DNA of 16,986 nt, taken from assembly GCA_958415865.1 (NCBI GenBank), contig CATYZV010000009.1:1-16986 (forward strand), given 5' to 3'. Below, piece after piece: positions 7,560 to 14,684 of the stretch (position 1 is its first letter; the number at the start of each line of letters is the position of its first letter). The notes beneath the pieces are model-generated. The model was not told where the DNA came from and ran no database searches. It saw only the letters and a list, made by a program, of their open reading frames with translations. The DNA is from an uncultured Selenomonadaceae bacterium (lineage in GTDB: Bacteria; Bacillota; Negativicutes; Selenomonadales; Selenomonadaceae). The position numbers and the translations under genes were made by a program.

Positions 7560-7831
7560 AGTTGGTAAGAAACGCCACACATTGAAAAGCATAGCATGCC
7601 TGCAATGTGCGTGGGTCTTTTAATATTGTCTAACCTTACTCTTTTTATAAACGGGAACCTGATCTGTGGTATTGGAGCTGTTGGATCGTCTCCGAGCGAA
7701 TAGCAAAACCTCTGCCCAAGGTACCCACCTGCAACTGCAGGTCTAGGCAGATAAAAGATAACGGCATTATGGGCATCTACATAACAGCATTGCTTCACTG
7801 AGATATTATTCCGGTGAAGCAATGCTTTTTT
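7560..7831 (+). ncRNA. ssrS: Probable 6S RNA (RNA polymerase regulator)
   Basis: A non-coding transcript of about 270 nt between a sigma-A promoter and a strong terminator. Folding by eye gives one long irregular hairpin. The closing stem is ATGCC/GGCAT (7596-7600/7772-7776), AATG/CATT, CGT/ACG and GTCTTTTA/TAAAAGAT (7615-7622/7752-7759). Then comes an open 5' strand of about 30 nt facing a small hairpin ACCTGC/GCAGGT (7727-7742). The terminal arm is GGGaACCT/AGGTaCCC (7653-7660/7719-7726) capped by TTGGAG/CTCCGA. A central bubble with a small 3'-side hairpin is the hallmark of 6S RNA, which mimics an open promoter and binds sigma-A holoenzyme. Identification is from architecture plus a recalled resemblance in the CCTGCaaTGTGCG segment. 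It could instead be a structured leader of the downstream regulator. The primary transcript has about 36 nt before the closing stem. Confidence 0.65.
7786..7831 (+). terminator. Terminator of the 6S-like RNA
   Basis: AGCATTGCTTCAC (7786-7798) pairs with GTGAAGCAATGCT (7814-7826), followed by a T-run. The stem has 13 perfect pairs and a 15-nt loop. Confidence 0.93.
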
Positions 7832-7884
7832 ATGCCCAAAACAAATCTGTTCGGTAAAAATTGCGTAAAATTTTTCATAAATCG

Positions 7885-7913
7885 TTGTGATAATCAAGGA
7901 AAAATCCTATACT
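7885..7913 (+). promoter_or_regulatory. Promoter of the two-component operon
   Basis: TTGTGA (7885-7890), 17-bp spacer, TATACT (7908-7913). It lies after the 6S-like terminator, so the regulator gene need not depend on read-through. Confidence 0.7.
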
Positions 7914-7916
7914 AAA

Positions 7917-7957
7917 TTAAGAATGTGCAAAAAAAGAAAATTAAGTTAAGGATGTGC
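7917..7957 (+). repeat. 12-bp direct repeat in the regulator's 5' region
   Basis: TTAAGAATGTGC (7917-7928) and TTAAGGATGTGC (7946-7957) match in 11 of 12 positions, 29 bases apart. A third TTAAG lies at 7941. The second copy contains the ribosome site AAGGA. The repeat may be an operator for autoregulation or an accident of AT-rich sequence. Confidence 0.5.
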
Positions 7958-7964
7958 TTCATAT

Positions 7965-8660
7965 ATGACAAAAATTTACTGTGTGGAAGATGATGAAAGC
8001 GTACGCGAACTGGTTGTCTACGCCTTGCAGTCTTCCGGTTTTGAAGCGTCGGGATTCGTTACTGCCGATGAATTTTTTCCTGCGATAAAAAGCGGACTGC
8101 CCGACCTCGTTCTGCTGGATATAATGCTGCCGGGCATCGACGGCATGGAAATCCTCAAAGAGCTGCGCAAAAATCCGCAGACTCAGCATCTGCCCGTCAT
8201 AATGCTGACAGCGCGCACCAGCGAGTACGACAAGATCACCGGTCTCGATTCCGGTGCTGATGACTACGTTGCCAAGCCGTTCGGCGTTATGGAACTCATA
8301 GCTAGAATCAAGGCCGTACTGCGCCGCAGCAGCAGAATTGAAAGTGAAGATTCAGCCTCGGCAGGAGAACTCACGGCGGGCAACGGGCTTTTATCGCTCA
8401 ACCACGATTTTCACAAGGTTTACGTAAACGGCGAAGAAGTTACACTTACATTGAAGGAATTTGAACTGCTCAATTACCTATTGCGGAACAAAAACATCGT
8501 AATCTCGCGTGACAAGATAATGGATGAAGTTTGGGACTACAATTACGCTGCAGAAACGCGCACCGTCGATGTTCATATCAAAACGCTGCGCCAAAAACTC
8601 GGTCCGGCGAGCAAACTGATTGAAACCATCCGCGGTGTCGGCTACAAGATAACGGACTGA
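7965..8660 (+). CDS. OmpR/PhoB-family response regulator
   Basis: A 231-residue two-domain transcription factor. The receiver domain (1-118) has the acidic pocket EDD (8-10), phospho-acceptor D52 in LVLLDIMLPG, T82 and K104 in VAKPF. A linker of about 18 residues leads to the winged-helix DNA-binding domain (about 135-231), with LTLKEFELLNYLL, the recognition-helix region and the terminal hairpin TIRGVGYKI. This is the PhoB/PhoP layout. It is followed two bases later by its sensor kinase, whose PhoR-like architecture supports a role in phosphate or cell-envelope sensing. No pst genes are in view, so the stimulus is unproven. Confidence 0.95.
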   Translation: MTKIYCVEDDESVRELVVYALQSSGFEASGFVTADEFFPAIKSGLPDLVLLDIMLPGIDGMEILKELRKNPQTQHLPVIMLTARTSEYDKITGLDSGADDYVAKPFGVMELIARIKAVLRRSSRIESEDSASAGELTAGNGLLSLNHDFHKVYVNGEEVTLTLKEFELLNYLLRNKNIVISRDKIMDEVWDYNYAAETRTVDVHIKTLRQKLGPASKLIETIRGVGYKITD

Positions 8661-8662
8661 CG

Positions 8663-10357
8663 GTGAACGGCATGAGCATGAAGCGAAAAATTTTCATCTA
8701 TATGTGCTGCCTGATATCGGCATCTGTAATCTGCACTTTCCTGCTGACCTTGGTATTATCGTATCCGCTCTTTCTGGAAAATACGAAGCAGGAAGTCAAG
8801 GACGAATCCGTATATCTTGTCTACATCTTCAACCACGGCAGATTCAGCTCAGAAAAACTGTCCCAGGTAGCACGCACCCAAACACGCATTACCTGGATAA
8901 ATTCTGACGGCATAGTGCTGTTTGACAATGACAGCGAAACGAACAAAATGGAAAATCACCTGCTGCGCCCTGAAGTCCAGTCAGCCCTAAAAGACGGTAC
9001 GGGCGAAGCGTACCGCATATCCACGACAGTCGGCTCCAACACGTATTACTATGCCGTAAAGCTCAATGACGGCACGGTGCTGCGCCTTGCCCGCAGCAAT
9101 GTCAGTGCCTACGATATGCTCAGCGGTGCACTGCCGACACTGCTCGTCATGATGTTCGCCATCTATGCAGTATCACTGCTTGCCGCGCAGAAAATGGCAC
9201 ATAAGCTGATACGCCCGATGAACTCCATCAATTTGGAACATCCCATAATGAACAACATCTACGAAGAATTAAATCCTCTGCTGATGCGCCTGGAAAACCA
9301 AAATGAACAGATACGCCAGCAGATGAAGACACTAAAAAATCAGCAGCGCGAATTCACAGTCATAATAAACAATATAGAAGAAGGGCTGATCATCATCAAT
9401 CAGTCTTACAAAATAGTAGCAGTCAATCACAGTGCCTTGAATCTGCTCAACGCTGAAAACATGAACTACACCGATAGGAATTTATTTGCTCTGGTCAATG
9501 ACGGTACACTGTACCACGCTATCCAAAGCGTCATGAAAGGCGACCGCCAAGAATTCTATATGCCGATAGACAGCAAAGTATATCAGATCATCGCCAGCCC
9601 TGTTACGAAACACAGCGTTGTAAAAGGTGCGATGATACTGTTCGTCGACATCACGGAAAAACGCATGGCAGAAAAAATGCGCCAAGAATTTTCCGCCAAT
9701 GTATCGCATGAACTCAAAACTCCTTTGACCTCTATTTCAGGCTTTGCCGAACTCTTGCAGAACAACATGGTGCGCCCGGCTGATGTACCTATGTTCGCCG
9801 GCAAAATCTACAAAGAAGCTCAGCGGCTGATAAGCTTGGTACAGGACATCATGAAATTATCGCAGCTCGATGAAAAAAACTCCTCCTTCATGCAGGAGCC
9901 TCTCTGCCTTTCCGCTATCTGCAAGCAGACGATACTGCGCCTCAATGACAAAGCATTGTCGCGCAACGTAAAACTTGTGATGAGCCAGAGCACCGATACC
10001 ACGATAACAGCCATCCGCCAGCTTATAGAAGAACTCGTCTACAATCTGATCGAAAATGCCATAAAGTACAACAAGCCCGGAGGCACAGTTACTGTCAGCC
10101 TCAGCAAAAACGAAGACCATCTGGATTTGACTGTTAAAGACACGGGCATCGGCATATCGGAAGAAGACCTGCCTCACATCTTTGAACGCTTTTACCGCGC
10201 CGACAAAAGCCGCTCGCGCACTACCATCGAAGGCACAGGGCTGGGGCTTGCCATCGTCAAGCACATTGCCGAATATCATCATGCCCAAGTCAGCGTTTCC
10301 AGCAAGCCGGAAGAAGGCACTTCCATAACCATAAAATTTCCATTAAAAAACGATTAA
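8663..10357 (+). CDS. PhoR-like sensor histidine kinase
   Basis: A 564-residue inner-membrane kinase. TM1 (8-35) and TM2 (154-174) flank an extracytoplasmic domain of about 118 residues. A coiled-coil-like linker follows (about 200-232), then a PAS domain (235-330, IEEGLIIINQSYKIVAVN to ILFVDITEKR). The HisKA box FSANVSHELKTPL carries phospho-acceptor H349. The ATPase domain has the N box LIENAIKYN (462-470), DTGIGIS (493-499), the F box IFERFYRADKSRSR and GTGLGLAIV (524-532). This PhoR/WalK-type layout partners the adjacent regulator. Start choice is uncertain: GTG 8663, ATG 8672 or ATG 8678 all lie close after the upstream stop, and the ribosome site is weak. Confidence 0.94.
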   Translation: MNGMSMKRKIFIYMCCLISASVICTFLLTLVLSYPLFLENTKQEVKDESVYLVYIFNHGRFSSEKLSQVARTQTRITWINSDGIVLFDNDSETNKMENHLLRPEVQSALKDGTGEAYRISTTVGSNTYYYAVKLNDGTVLRLARSNVSAYDMLSGALPTLLVMMFAIYAVSLLAAQKMAHKLIRPMNSINLEHPIMNNIYEELNPLLMRLENQNEQIRQQMKTLKNQQREFTVIINNIEEGLIIINQSYKIVAVNHSALNLLNAENMNYTDRNLFALVNDGTLYHAIQSVMKGDRQEFYMPIDSKVYQIIASPVTKHSVVKGAMILFVDITEKRMAEKMRQEFSANVSHELKTPLTSISGFAELLQNNMVRPADVPMFAGKIYKEAQRLISLVQDIMKLSQLDEKNSSFMQEPLCLSAICKQTILRLNDKALSRNVKLVMSQSTDTTITAIRQLIEELVYNLIENAIKYNKPGGTVTVSLSKNEDHLDLTVKDTGIGISEEDLPHIFERFYRADKSRSRTTIEGTGLGLAIVKHIAEYHHAQVSVSSKPEEGTSITIKFPLKND

Positions 10358-10366
10358 ATCGCGTAT

Positions 10367-10393
10367 AAATACCCCTCATGCAGGGGTATTTTT
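10367..10393 (+). terminator. Terminator of the two-component operon
   Basis: AAATACCCCT and AGGGGTATTT pair across a 5-nt loop (CATGC) and are followed by further Ts. Confidence 0.92.
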
Positions 10394-10401
10394 GCTATAA
10401 T
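10393..10401 (+). promoter_or_regulatory. Extended -10 promoter of the secreted-protein gene
   Basis: TGCTATAAT, a full extended -10 box, immediately after the preceding terminator. There is no -35 box because the terminator stem occupies that position. Confidence 0.6.
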
Positions 10402-10464
10402 ATACAGTATGAGATGCAGCTAATATCCAAGCATAAAATTCACAATAGAAAAGGTGTGTGTATA

Positions 10465-11487
10465 ATGAAAGCTCTAAAAAACATACTATATACATTTGCT
10501 ATTTTATTTACCTTTATCAGCCTCAGTTTCATTCATGCGGCATCAGCTGCTGATTCTGAATGGTACTGGATAAATTCAGACGATAAGTACAGCAAGTATT
10601 TTTCCATGACGAGGATAAATACTATCTCCACTGAAAACGGCGTGCCGACCTGCATTGAAGACTGGATAAAGACGGGCTACGCTCCCGGCGGCGCAGCTGA
10701 GACCATCAGCAATATGAAACTGCCCATTGACGACCCCAATCAGCTCTCCTACAGCCTCGCACTAGTGCGCATGAACCCGCAGCAGCGCACGCTCTGGTAT
10801 ATGGAAGAAATCTTCTATGATCACAACGGCAAAGCACTCTACACACTGCGCCATCAAACTCCGATAATCAAAGATATAAATTCACAGTCTTTCGATGAAA
10901 AATTCTACGCTATGATCGTCGACAGAGTCTTCAACAAAGGCGAAGGCGGCCGCCTGATCGCCAAGGACCGCTGGCTCACGCTCTGGCAGAACGGCTCCGG
11001 CACGAGCAGTGCCGACACAGCTACACTGCGTCAGGTAGGCGACAGCGTATTCGTATGGCTCTGGCAGGAAAACAAAAATTCCGACGGGCAGACAGCCAGC
11101 ATCAACTTCATGAAAAAAGAATACAATCTCAAGAACATGACTGCCGCTACGCTGAAAAATAATTACTGGGGCTACGATACCGGCTGGGTAGATAAGACCA
11201 GCCAGACGGATAAGGCCATGCACTCCATAATCCCCGAAAGCACCGAAGATGCTGAATTTGCCCAGATAAAACAGTATGCCGCTGCCAATGCTGCGTGGGC
11301 ATTGCGCTACCAGCCCGGTGCTGCAAATACAGTTTCTGCCGCAGCTGCTAAGCCGCAGGCATCAACGCCTTCCACCGCTGCAGCATCAAATGCAGGCACA
11401 GTAGATGACAGCAGCGTATCGCCTGCCGCAAAAAACAGCACCAATCCCATCGGCTCCGTCGGTCCTATCGGCGGTCCGCTGCAATAA
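10465..11487 (+). CDS. Secreted protein of unknown function with Ala/Ser/Pro-rich tail
   Basis: A 340-residue exported protein. The N-terminus has a Lys-rich start, a hydrophobic core and AASAADS as a likely signal peptidase I site near residue 27-29. The mature part is rich in Trp and Tyr (DSEWYWINSDDKYSKYF) and has no cysteine-based lipobox or metal motif that I recognise. It resembles the uncharacterised exported proteins common in Negativicutes; no function is claimed. The last 60 residues are a low-complexity Ala/Ser/Pro/Gly tail ending GSVGPIGGPLQ. The start was placed at the ATG with an AAAGGTG ribosome site. An in-frame ATG at 10378 lies inside the upstream terminator and was rejected. 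Confidence 0.85.
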   Translation: MKALKNILYTFAILFTFISLSFIHAASAADSEWYWINSDDKYSKYFSMTRINTISTENGVPTCIEDWIKTGYAPGGAAETISNMKLPIDDPNQLSYSLALVRMNPQQRTLWYMEEIFYDHNGKALYTLRHQTPIIKDINSQSFDEKFYAMIVDRVFNKGEGGRLIAKDRWLTLWQNGSGTSSADTATLRQVGDSVFVWLWQENKNSDGQTASINFMKKEYNLKNMTAATLKNNYWGYDTGWVDKTSQTDKAMHSIIPESTEDAEFAQIKQYAAANAAWALRYQPGAANTVSAAAAKPQASTPSTAAASNAGTVDDSSVSPAAKNSTNPIGSVGPIGGPLQ

Positions 11488-11499
11488 GCTGCCTTAAAT

Positions 11500-11528
11500 T
11501 TGCTATAACAAATAATATCTGCTATAAT
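11500..11528 (+). promoter_or_regulatory. Promoter of tRNA-Arg
   Basis: TTGCTA (11500-11505), 17-bp spacer, TATAAT (11523-11528), also an extended -10 (TGCTATAAT). It lies 12 bases before the tRNA. Confidence 0.85.
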
Positions 11529-11536
11529 ATAGCAGA
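11518..11536. repeat. 19-bp perfect palindrome over the tRNA-Arg -10 box
   Basis: TCTGCTATA-A-TATAGCAGA is a perfect 9-bp inverted repeat about a single central A. It covers the -10 box and the expected transcription start. It may be a protein-binding site or chance. Confidence 0.75.
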
Positions 11537-11540
11537 AGCT

Positions 11541-11617
11541 GCGGCTGTAGCTCAGACGGATAGAGCATTCGCCTCCTAAGCGAAGGGTCGCGTGTTCGAC
11601 TCACGCCAGTCGCACCA
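11541..11617 (+). tRNA. tRNA-Arg (anticodon CCT)
   Basis: A 77-nt tRNA with encoded CCA. Acceptor GCGGCTG/CAGTCGC (one G-T pair), D arm GCTC...GAGC, anticodon stem TTCGC/GCGAA with loop CTCCTAA giving CCT, T stem GCGTG/CACGC. It reads AGG codons. Own promoter and terminator. Confidence 0.97.
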
Positions 11618-11647
11618 TTTTAATTTTAAATCTAATATTTGCACGAT

Positions 11648-11685
11648 AAAACTGCAGCAGGCAAATCAATCCGCTGCAGTTTTTT
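11648..11685 (+). terminator. Terminator of tRNA-Arg
   Basis: ACTGCAGC (11651-11658) pairs with GCTGCAGT (11673-11680). An A-run before and a T-run after extend the stem. Confidence 0.88.
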
Positions 11686-11722
11686 ATATCTACTCATAAA
11701 TTGAGAGCACAGAGGAAAAAGT

Positions 11723-12823
11723 ATGACATTATCATCCATATTGAACAAAGAAAATCTATCGCGTGCCGATCTCATCGAACTGCTGAGCATCACTGACCCC
11801 GACGAACGTCGGCAGTTCCATCAGGCAGCGTACGAAGTCAAGGCCAAATACGTGGGCCGCGTAGCCTACTACCGAGGGCTGATCGAATTTTCCAACCGCT
11901 GCATCAAAAACTGCCTCTACTGCGGCATCCGCCGAGATAACAAATCAGTCGAACGCTTTAACACGGATAAAAAAGATATATTAGAGATGGCTCGCTGGAC
12001 GTATGAGCATCAGTACGGCTCGGTAACGCTCCAATCAGGCGAACGCCAAGATGAGGCTTTCATCAGCTATATCGAAGAACTCGTGCACGATATAAAAAAA
12101 CTCAGCCAAGGCGAGCTGGGCATCACGCTATGCATCGGCGAGCAGAGCGAAGAAACTTACCGCCGCTGGTTTGAAGCCGGAGCACACCGCTACCTGCTGC
12201 GCATAGAAACGAGCAGCCCGGCACTTTATAAGACACTTCACCCTCAGGACGGGCACCACGTTTGGCAAGTGCGCCGCAGCTGCTTAAAGACACTCAAAAA
12301 AATCGGCTACCAGACGGGCACCGGCGTGATGATAGGACTGCCGGGGCAGAGCCTTGCCGACCTTGCCGACGATATCATCTTCTACCGCGATATGGACATC
12401 GACATGATCGGCATGGGGCCTTACGTCGTTCACCACGATACGCCGCTGGGACAGCAGGTCATCGCCGCAGGCAATGATGATGCCGCAGGCAGGCTGCATA
12501 GGCTCAACCTTTCGCTCAACATGATAGCCGCCACGAGATTATTCCTAAAAGATGTCAACATCGCCTCTACCACTGCCTTGCAGGCACTAAATCCGCTCGG
12601 CCGCGAAATGGGGCTTCAAGCAGGCGCGAACATCCTGATGCCCATCGTTACACTGCCTAAATTTCGGCCGCAGTACCAGCTCTACGACAATAAACCCTGC
12701 ATCGATGAAAATCCCGACCAGTGCCGAGGCTGCCTTAGCCGCCGCGTTTCAGTCGCCGGCGATACCGTTGGACTGGGGCATTGGGGCGACTCGCCGCATT
12801 ACTTCAGAAAGCGCAGCAGATGA
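11723..12823 (+). CDS. hydE: [FeFe]-hydrogenase maturase HydE (radical SAM)
   Basis: A 366-residue radical SAM enzyme that works with HydF and HydG in building the 2Fe subcluster of the [FeFe]-hydrogenase H-cluster. The SAM cluster motif is C60-x3-C64-x2-C67 (FSNRCIKNCLYCGIRRDN). VTLQSGE (101-107) and RYLLRIETSSP are HydE signatures, and MIGLPGQ lies in the barrel. C326-x7-C334-x2-C337 reproduces the spacing of the second, non-essential [2Fe-2S] site of Thermotoga HydE. The ending GLGHWGDSPHY is also typical. AGAGGA precedes the start. hydF, hydG and the hydrogenase are not in this window, so maturation genes appear dispersed. The next gene downstream is riboswitch-controlled thiC with its own promoter. 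Confidence 0.95.
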   Translation: MTLSSILNKENLSRADLIELLSITDPDERRQFHQAAYEVKAKYVGRVAYYRGLIEFSNRCIKNCLYCGIRRDNKSVERFNTDKKDILEMARWTYEHQYGSVTLQSGERQDEAFISYIEELVHDIKKLSQGELGITLCIGEQSEETYRRWFEAGAHRYLLRIETSSPALYKTLHPQDGHHVWQVRRSCLKTLKKIGYQTGTGVMIGLPGQSLADLADDIIFYRDMDIDMIGMGPYVVHHDTPLGQQVIAAGNDDAAGRLHRLNLSLNMIAATRLFLKDVNIASTTALQALNPLGREMGLQAGANILMPIVTLPKFRPQYQLYDNKPCIDENPDQCRGCLSRRVSVAGDTVGLGHWGDSPHYFRKRSR

Positions 12824-12834
12824 CAAGTATCAGC

Positions 12835-12863
12835 TTGTATTTTCTCGAAATCTATCATATAAT
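12835..12863 (+). promoter_or_regulatory. Promoter of the thiC riboswitch leader
   Basis: TTGTAT (12835-12840), 17-bp spacer, TATAAT (12858-12863), immediately after hydE. Transcription should begin near 12870, just before the riboswitch. Confidence 0.88.
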
Positions 12864-12872
12864 AAAAATAAT

Positions 12873-12956
12873 CCACTAGGGGAGCTGTCCGGCTGAGAAG
12901 TTTTACTAAACTGACCCTTGGAACCTGTTTGGTTAATACCAGCGTAGGGAAAGTGG
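12873..12956 (+). promoter_or_regulatory. TPP riboswitch (THI element)
   Basis: A complete aptamer. The P1 stem is CCACT/AGTGG (12873-12877/12952-12956). The conserved elements are GGGGAGC, GGCTGAGA, GACCCTTGGAACCTG and TAATACCAGCGTAGGGAA. It binds thiamine pyrophosphate and controls thiC. The downstream hairpin with a U-tract indicates transcription attenuation rather than translational control. Confidence 0.97.
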
Positions 12957-12979
12957 CAGACGACTATTGCGCATCACAG

Positions 12980-13012
12980 CCGGTTTGCAGCTTTGCAGAC
13001 CGGTTTATTTTT
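12980..13012 (+). terminator. Riboswitch expression-platform terminator
   Basis: CCGGT-t-TGCA and TGCA-g-ACCGG pair (12980-13003) with one T/G opposition, followed by TTTATTTTT. It lies between the TPP aptamer and thiC and should form when TPP is bound. Confidence 0.85.
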
Positions 13013-13056
13013 GTCAAAATTAAACACAAACCATATCAAAAATCGGAGGCTAAAGC

Positions 13057-14361
13057 ATGACAATGACTCAAATGCAGGCCGCACAGGCAGGCAAAATCAC
13101 CGACGAAATGAACATCGTAGCAAAAGAAGAACAGATGGATATCGAACTGCTGCGCCAGCGCGTAGCAGAAGGCACCATCGCCATTCCCGCTAACATCAAC
13201 CACAAAAATCTCCATCCCTACGGCGTAGGCAAAGGTCTTTCCACCAAAGTAAATGCCAACATCGGCACATCCAGTGCCTTCCCTGACCCGGCTCCTGAAG
13301 TAGAAAAACTCGAAACAGCCATCGCAGCAGGCGCACATTCCGTAATGGACCTCAGCACCGGCAACAACATCGACGCATCGCGCCGCGCCATCATCGACAA
13401 CTCCACCGTAATGGTCGGCACCGTGCCCATCTACCAGGCGACCGTCGATGCCATCAAAAAACACGGAGCAGTCGTCAACATGACAGAAGACGACCTCTTA
13501 AACGCCATCGAAAAACACGCCAAAGACGGCGCAGACTTCATGACCGTACACTGCGGCATCACGCTCGACGCTATCGACCGCATGTGCGCCGAAGGCCGCC
13601 GCATGGACATCGTAAGCCGCGGCGGTTCATTCATCACCGGCTGGATGCTCTACAACCACAAAGAAAATCCGCTCTACACCCGCTATGACGATATACTCGA
13701 CATCTGCCTCAAATACGACGTAACGATGAGCCTCGGCGACAGCCTGCGCCCCGGCTGCATTGCCGATGCCACCGACCATGCACAGCTGCAAGAACTCCTA
13801 AACCTCGGCGGACTCGTAAAACGCGCTTGGGACCGCGGCGTACAGGTAATGGTCGAAGGCCCCGGCCACGTACCGTTTGACCAGATCGCCACCAACATCA
13901 AACTGCAGAAAAAAATCTGCCACGAAGCACCGTTCTACGTACTCGGCCCCTTGGTAACCGACATCGCCCCCGGCTACGACCACATCACCGCAGCCATCGG
14001 CGGCACCATGGCAGCATCCGCCGGCGCAGACTTCCTCTGCTACGTAACACCCGCTGAACACCTCGCCCTGCCCAACAAACAGGACGTAAAAGACGGCGTA
14101 ATCGTAACACGCATCGCAGCCCACGCAGCCGACATCGTCAAAAACGTACCCGGCGCACGCCAATGGGACCTCGAAATGGCAGAAGCACGCAAAGTCCTCG
14201 ACTGGGACAAACAGCTCAGCCTCGCCATCGACCCGCCCGTTGCACGCGAAAAACGCGGTGCCAGAAACGCCGAAGGCACGACGGCATGCTCCATGTGCGG
14301 CGACTACTGCGCAGTAGAAATCGTCAACAAATACCTCGGCGCATCTATTGAACGCTGCTGA
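13057..14361 (+). CDS. thiC: Phosphomethylpyrimidine synthase ThiC
   Basis: A 434-residue radical SAM enzyme that rearranges aminoimidazole ribotide to hydroxymethylpyrimidine phosphate for thiamine synthesis. Signatures include [78 protein letters not shown] and the C-terminal cluster C411-x2-C414-x3-C418 (CSMCGDYC). The cluster spacing is one residue shorter than the Cx2Cx4C of long-form ThiC such as E. coli. The length is that of the short form lacking the N-terminal domain. Codons end strongly in C and A (GTA, ATC, AAC, GAC), suggesting high expression when derepressed. GGAGG precedes the ATG. No other thi gene follows. Confidence 0.98.
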   Translation: MTMTQMQAAQAGKITDEMNIVAKEEQMDIELLRQRVAEGTIAIPANINHKNLHPYGVGKGLSTKVNANIGTSSAFPDPAPEVEKLETAIAAGAHSVMDLSTGNNIDASRRAIIDNSTVMVGTVPIYQATVDAIKKHGAVVNMTEDDLLNAIEKHAKDGADFMTVHCGITLDAIDRMCAEGRRMDIVSRGGSFITGWMLYNHKENPLYTRYDDILDICLKYDVTMSLGDSLRPGCIADATDHAQLQELLNLGGLVKRAWDRGVQVMVEGPGHVPFDQIATNIKLQKKICHEAPFYVLGPLVTDIAPGYDHITAAIGGTMAASAGADFLCYVTPAEHLALPNKQDVKDGVIVTRIAAHAADIVKNVPGARQWDLEMAEARKVLDWDKQLSLAIDPPVAREKRGARNAEGTTACSMCGDYCAVEIVNKYLGASIERC

Positions 14362-14380
14362 TAAATAATAACCACATACA

Positions 14381-14413
14381 AAAAGAGATAGCACACCGTA
14401 TGCTATCTCTTTT
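14381..14413. terminator. Bidirectional terminator after thiC
   Basis: AAAAGAGATAGCA pairs perfectly with TGCTATCTCTTTT across the 7-nt loop CACCGTA. A and T tracts allow use on both strands: it ends thiC (+) and would end the minus-strand transcript of the 36-residue peptide gene. Confidence 0.93.
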
Positions 14414-14416
14414 CTT

Positions 14417-14445
14417 TTGCAATATCACCCATTTAATGATATAAT
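14417..14445 (+). promoter_or_regulatory. Promoter of the antisense RNA
   Basis: TTGCAA (14417-14422), 17-bp spacer, TATAAT (14440-14445) with an extended TGA. Near-consensus; no reading frame with a ribosome site follows. Confidence 0.82.
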
Positions 14446-14451
14446 TATTTA

Positions 14452-14554
14452 TAAAGAGGGACTCATCTGATGTTTGGTCGCGTCAGCCCTCTCCGAAATG
14501 TTGTGATAAATGAGAAGAGGCTGTCCGCTGTACCATAAGGTCAGCTTCTTTTTA
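14452..14554 (+). ncRNA. Candidate antitoxin antisense RNA (~103 nt)
   Basis: The stretch from a strong promoter to a hairpin terminator has no plausible coding frame. The 5' part folds as AGAGGG/CCCTCT (14455-14460/14487-14492) with an inner CTGA/TCAG and a 12-nt loop TGTTTGGTCGCG. A single-stranded linker of about 22 nt follows, then the terminator hairpin. It is encoded opposite the 3' UTR of the convergent 36-residue peptide gene, whose own transcript should run to 14381; the RNA would therefore be fully complementary to that mRNA's tail. This matches the 3'-overlapping antitoxins RatA and SR4 of B. subtilis. The function is inferred from layout, not from recognised sequence. Confidence 0.68.
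14515..14553 (+). terminator. Terminator of the antisense RNA
   Basis: AAGAGGCTG (14515-14523) pairs with CAGCTTCTT (14542-14550) with one G-T pair, followed by TTT (five Ts in all). An inner ACC/GGT pairing can extend the hairpin. Confidence 0.85.
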
Positions 14555-14567
14555 TATCTGTGCGGAG

Positions 14568-14678
14568 TTAATCTCTAAACAAATATGCGATAGCCAGCAG
14601 TAATACGCCAGCTGCTGCGATAGATATTACGTTTAAAAAAGCAATATCTATAACTGAATCCAGCAAGATTTCTAACAT
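14568..14678 (-). CDS. Candidate type I toxin: 36-residue hydrophobic peptide
   Basis: The peptide begins MLEILLDSVIDIAFLN and ends AGVLLLAIAYLFRD. It has an acidic N-terminal third, one hydrophobic span (about 16-33) and a charged RD end: the size and shape of type I toxins that insert in the inner membrane. I cannot assign it to a named family (TxpA/BsrG, Fst/Ldr). The frame extends upstream to an ATG at 14789, but the gene's own promoter lies inside that extension, and only the ATG at 14678 has a ribosome site (GAGGAGGTG, about 6 bases away). That site is buried in a 7-bp hairpin. The convergent RNA at 14452-14554 begins 13 bases beyond the stop codon. Toxicity is inference; a plain small membrane protein remains possible. 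Confidence 0.72.
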   Translation of the reverse strand: MLEILLDSVIDIAFLNVISIAAAGVLLLAIAYLFRD

Positions 14679-14684
14679 GGCTAT

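Noticed and set aside
7560..7831. Cobalamin riboswitch, SRP RNA or RNase P RNA
   Set aside because: The GGGAAC segment hinted at a cobalamin element, but the B12 box is absent. The SRP and RNase P conserved cores are also missing, and no vitamin gene follows.
7550..7897. 115-residue minus-strand frame
   Set aside because: It lies across the 6S-like RNA, its promoter and its terminator, with no ribosome site.
10378..10464. N-terminal extension of the secreted protein
   Set aside because: It would start inside the terminator of the kinase operon and put 29 residues before a clean signal peptide; the ribosome site points to 10465.
13798..14394. 198-residue minus-strand frame opposite thiC
   Set aside because: It is a shadow of the strongly codon-biased thiC gene (Cys/Val/Gly/Ala-rich translation) and starts inside the thiC terminator.
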